Shown piece by piece: positions 7,233 to 8,982 of a stretch of 8,982 nt of DNA. A program made the translations under genes and the position numbers. Source of the stretch: Candidatus Altimarinota bacterium (GTDB taxonomy: Bacteria; Patescibacteriota; Gracilibacteria; BD1-5; UBA2023); contig CALREC010000018.1 of NCBI GenBank assembly GCA_943355085.1, positions 1 to 8,982 of the forward strand, given 5' to 3'. The number at the start of each line of letters is the position of its first letter. Position 1 is the first letter of the stretch. A model generated the notes under the pieces. It was not told where the DNA came from and did not search any database. It was given only the letters and a program-made list of their open reading frames with translations.

Positions 7233-8261
7233 ATGCCCTGTAAATCTATTATGTATTTTCAATTCCTTGATGCACTCCACCTGATTCCTGCAGTTCTGTT
7301 TGTTTGTGTTTCACTCATCATCATATTCATACGGTATAAAAAATACGTCTCTAGTCATGGAAAAGGTATTAATTATTTTGCTTATAAAAATATAACTCTT
7401 TTACGAATTATAAGTCTCGGACTCTCTGTAATATTTATCGGCACATCTATTCTTGGTCCGGTTGGATTTATGCGAGATTCTGCCAAAACTCCTCTCTGAA
7501 TTGACTGTATATGGCTCTTGGATGTCTCTGCGAGTATGGATGTATTAGACATAAAAGAAAGTAATCCTCCAGTATCCAGACTAGAAAAAGCAAAATCTAT
7601 CATAGAAAGTTATATGATAGCTCATCGGGAAAATAGATATGGGTTGGTTATCTTTGCAGGGAAATCCCGTCTCGTATCCCCTCTGACAAGCGAACATGGT
7701 TCGATATTATCATTTCTCGCAAGTATTGATTCCAAGAGTATTTCTGAAGGAGGAACAGATTTTCATGAAGCTCTTACTCTCGCAACAGACCGTTTTGATA
7801 CGAAGTGAAATTCCGAGAGTGCGATCGTACTTTTAAGTGATGGGTGAGATCCCGATGACTACAATAATTCCGATAAGATAGCAAATATACTCAGTGGAAA
7901 AAATCTTCACATCACAACTATCTGAATTGGAAATAAGCCCCCCTCACCCATTCCTGTTTGAAAAAATCCCTTTGGTGATACGGTTTATAAAAAATATAAT
8001 CAAGAAATTGTACTCTCAAGTCTCAATACAAAGAGTCTCAAAAGCCTCGCAAAGATAGGCAATGGTGAGTATGTGAAAGATGATGAATCAATCCTAAAAA
8101 ATATAGAAAGAGCATTAAATAGTATTGGAAAAACATCCAATGTAGAGGGCACCAATACCATGGATATTACGCAACGTATTTTTATTTTTATAGGTTTTTT
8201 CTGTTTTCTCGTATTTCTTCTATTTCCTTCCACTTTTTTGAAATCATGAAACGTATTATAA
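7233..8261 (+). CDS. Membrane von Willebrand factor A protein, BatA/BatB-like
   Basis: Bat (Bacteroides aerotolerance) proteins form a membrane complex, usually encoded with a MoxR ATPase, linked to envelope or oxidative stress in other bacteria. The 342-aa product has the BatA/BatB layout: two N-terminal TM segments (about 15-33 and 55-78), a VWA domain, and a C-terminal TM (about 313-333). The metal-ion-dependent adhesion site is intact: DVSAS (D97, S99, S101), T175 in EGGTD, and D203 in LLSDGGD. Six UGA codons are read as Gly, including one in SDGGD and one in ITTIGIGN. Two starts are possible, ATG 7233 (chosen, longest) and ATG 7251 (MYFQFLD); neither has a Shine-Dalgarno. The last UGA is four codons before the TAA and overlaps the ATG of the next gene as ATGA. 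The gene lies in the same run as the PBP (11 nt gap) and overlaps the next gene by 16 nt, as Bat genes often do. Confidence 0.9.
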
Positions 8262-8982
8262 TATTTTTATTTTTCCTGCTCGTATTTTGTGGCGTATATA
8301 ATTTTGATATCATACGAGATGTCTATATCGGCTTTCGGTGAGATCTGCACTATAAAAATAATGCTTTTATAGAGGCAGAACAATTATATAAAAAAATCTC
8401 GAAAAATTGATCGGGCAGCCATCTTTTGTGAGCAGATGCCCTCTATAATGTCGGCAATACGCTGTACAGACTCGGTGAAAAAGAGGCTGACGCTACAAAG
8501 AAGATTGCGTACTGGCAGGAGTCTGTGGGTAGTTATACAAAATCCTTATCGTCTAGAATCGATGAAGCAACAGAAAAAAATCTCTCTTTTGTAAAGGAAA
8601 AACTCAAGGAAGAGATCGAGACAGAAGAGCAGAAGAAGGCTCAGGAAAAACAAAAACAAGAAGAGCAAAAGAAAGATGAACAACAAAAAGAATCTGAGAA
8701 AGAAAATCAAAAACAAGACAAGACCTGATCGTGACAGGAGTCTCAAGTATGAAACCCAGGTAGTGGTGAAAAAAGTGGTTCATGACAAGCATCAAAAACA
8801 GGAAGTGGTACTGAGAATGCTTCATCAGGAACAGGATCTTCTCCAGAAAAAAAGCCATCCAAAACATGACAAAATTGGTCCAACTCAGGATCCTATAAAC
8901 CTTTCGGATGAGATCCTTCTAAAAGCGATGAAGAAAATACACCACTCTCCCCTACTCAGCAACAAGAGATAAAAAACTACCT
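8246..8982 (+). CDS. BatC-like TPR protein with low-complexity tail (3' end cut by window)
   Basis: The 245 visible codons begin with a signal anchor (MKRIIIFLFFLLVFCGVYNF). A TPR-like region follows (about 34-100): NNAFIEAEQLYKKI and DALYNVGNTLYRLGEKE, which is the YNxGNxLY pattern typical of BatC. A charged Lys/Glu/Gln-rich segment (112-159) comes next, probably coiled coil or disordered. Then a Gly/Ser-rich stretch (161 to about 215) precedes PLSPTQQQEIKNY at the edge. BatC proteins elsewhere also carry a long Gln/Lys-rich tail. Nine UGA codons are read as Gly, several inside GSG-type repeats; standard translation would break the protein at residue 32. The start ATG lies inside the upstream VWA gene, favouring translational coupling. 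The product is probably anchored in the membrane as a partner of the VWA protein. TPR and BatC assignment rest on motif pattern and gene order; the C-terminus is unknown. Confidence 0.85.

Noticed and set aside
131..8982. Widespread pseudogenes or programmed UGA readthrough
   Set aside because: Every gene is interrupted only by UGA, never by frameshifts or internal TAA/TAG, and the UGAs sit on conserved glycines. Global recoding explains this more simply than decay or selenocysteine-type readthrough; no SECIS-like need is evident.
131..8982. UGA = Trp (Mycoplasma-type code 4)
   Set aside because: TGG is used normally for Trp in several proteins, and UGA positions match Gly in conserved motifs (EPGS, SFGQG, GF-x-x-PRK), not Trp.
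1..8982. CRISPR arrays, insertion sequences, tRNA or rRNA genes
   Set aside because: I looked for regularly spaced repeats, transposase motifs with terminal inverted repeats, and tRNA-like T-loop sequences, and saw none.

Overview
The window is dense, AT-rich bacterial DNA in which UGA is a sense codon read as glycine (translation table 25). That points to the Candidate Phyla Radiation lineages Candidatus Absconditabacteria (SR1) or Gracilibacteria (BD1-5). Read with the standard code, the region collapses into short fragments. With UGA as Gly it resolves into nine long, ordered genes, all ending in TAA or TAG where the end is visible. I count about 53 in-frame UGA codons in roughly 2,800 codons. 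Many fall on glycines invariant in their families: the EPGS of the penicillin-binding protein active site, the SFGQGI and ANGG blocks of the same protein, the GE..G of PilC, the GF..PRK of the rRNA methylase, and the SDG-G of the von Willebrand A domain. The match to Absconditabacteria/Gracilibacteria rests on the code and on protein recollection; no phylogeny could be run.

Layout. (1) 131-1243, minus strand: a complete PilC/GspF type IV pilus platform protein. (2) 1244-1361: a divergent intergenic spacer with a 12-bp palindrome and -10-like boxes facing both ways. (3) 1362-3730, plus strand: a closely packed run of Hsp20 with a His-rich N-terminus, a small one-TM protein, a secreted four-cysteine protein, and the 16S rRNA dimethyladenosine transferase RsmA/KsgA. 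It ends in a plausible intrinsic terminator at 3744-3790. (4) 3791-4015: apparently non-coding, with a good promoter at its right end. (5) 4016-8982, plus strand: a second compact operon of a degenerate PriA-like protein, a long class B penicillin-binding protein, a BatA/BatB-like membrane von Willebrand A protein, and a BatC-like TPR protein that runs off the right edge.

How they fit together. The left gene serves type IV pilus assembly. The first plus-strand operon mixes protein quality control, envelope or secreted proteins of unknown role, and ribosome maturation. The second combines a relic of replication restart, septal or elongation peptidoglycan synthesis, and a Bat-type membrane complex. 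Shine-Dalgarno sequences are nearly absent and several -10-like boxes lie only 5-13 nt before start codons, which suggests leaderless or very short-leader transcripts. The points most worth following up are the catalytically dead, C-terminally truncated PriA homologue, the His-cluster small heat shock protein, and the recoded glycines inside catalytic motifs.
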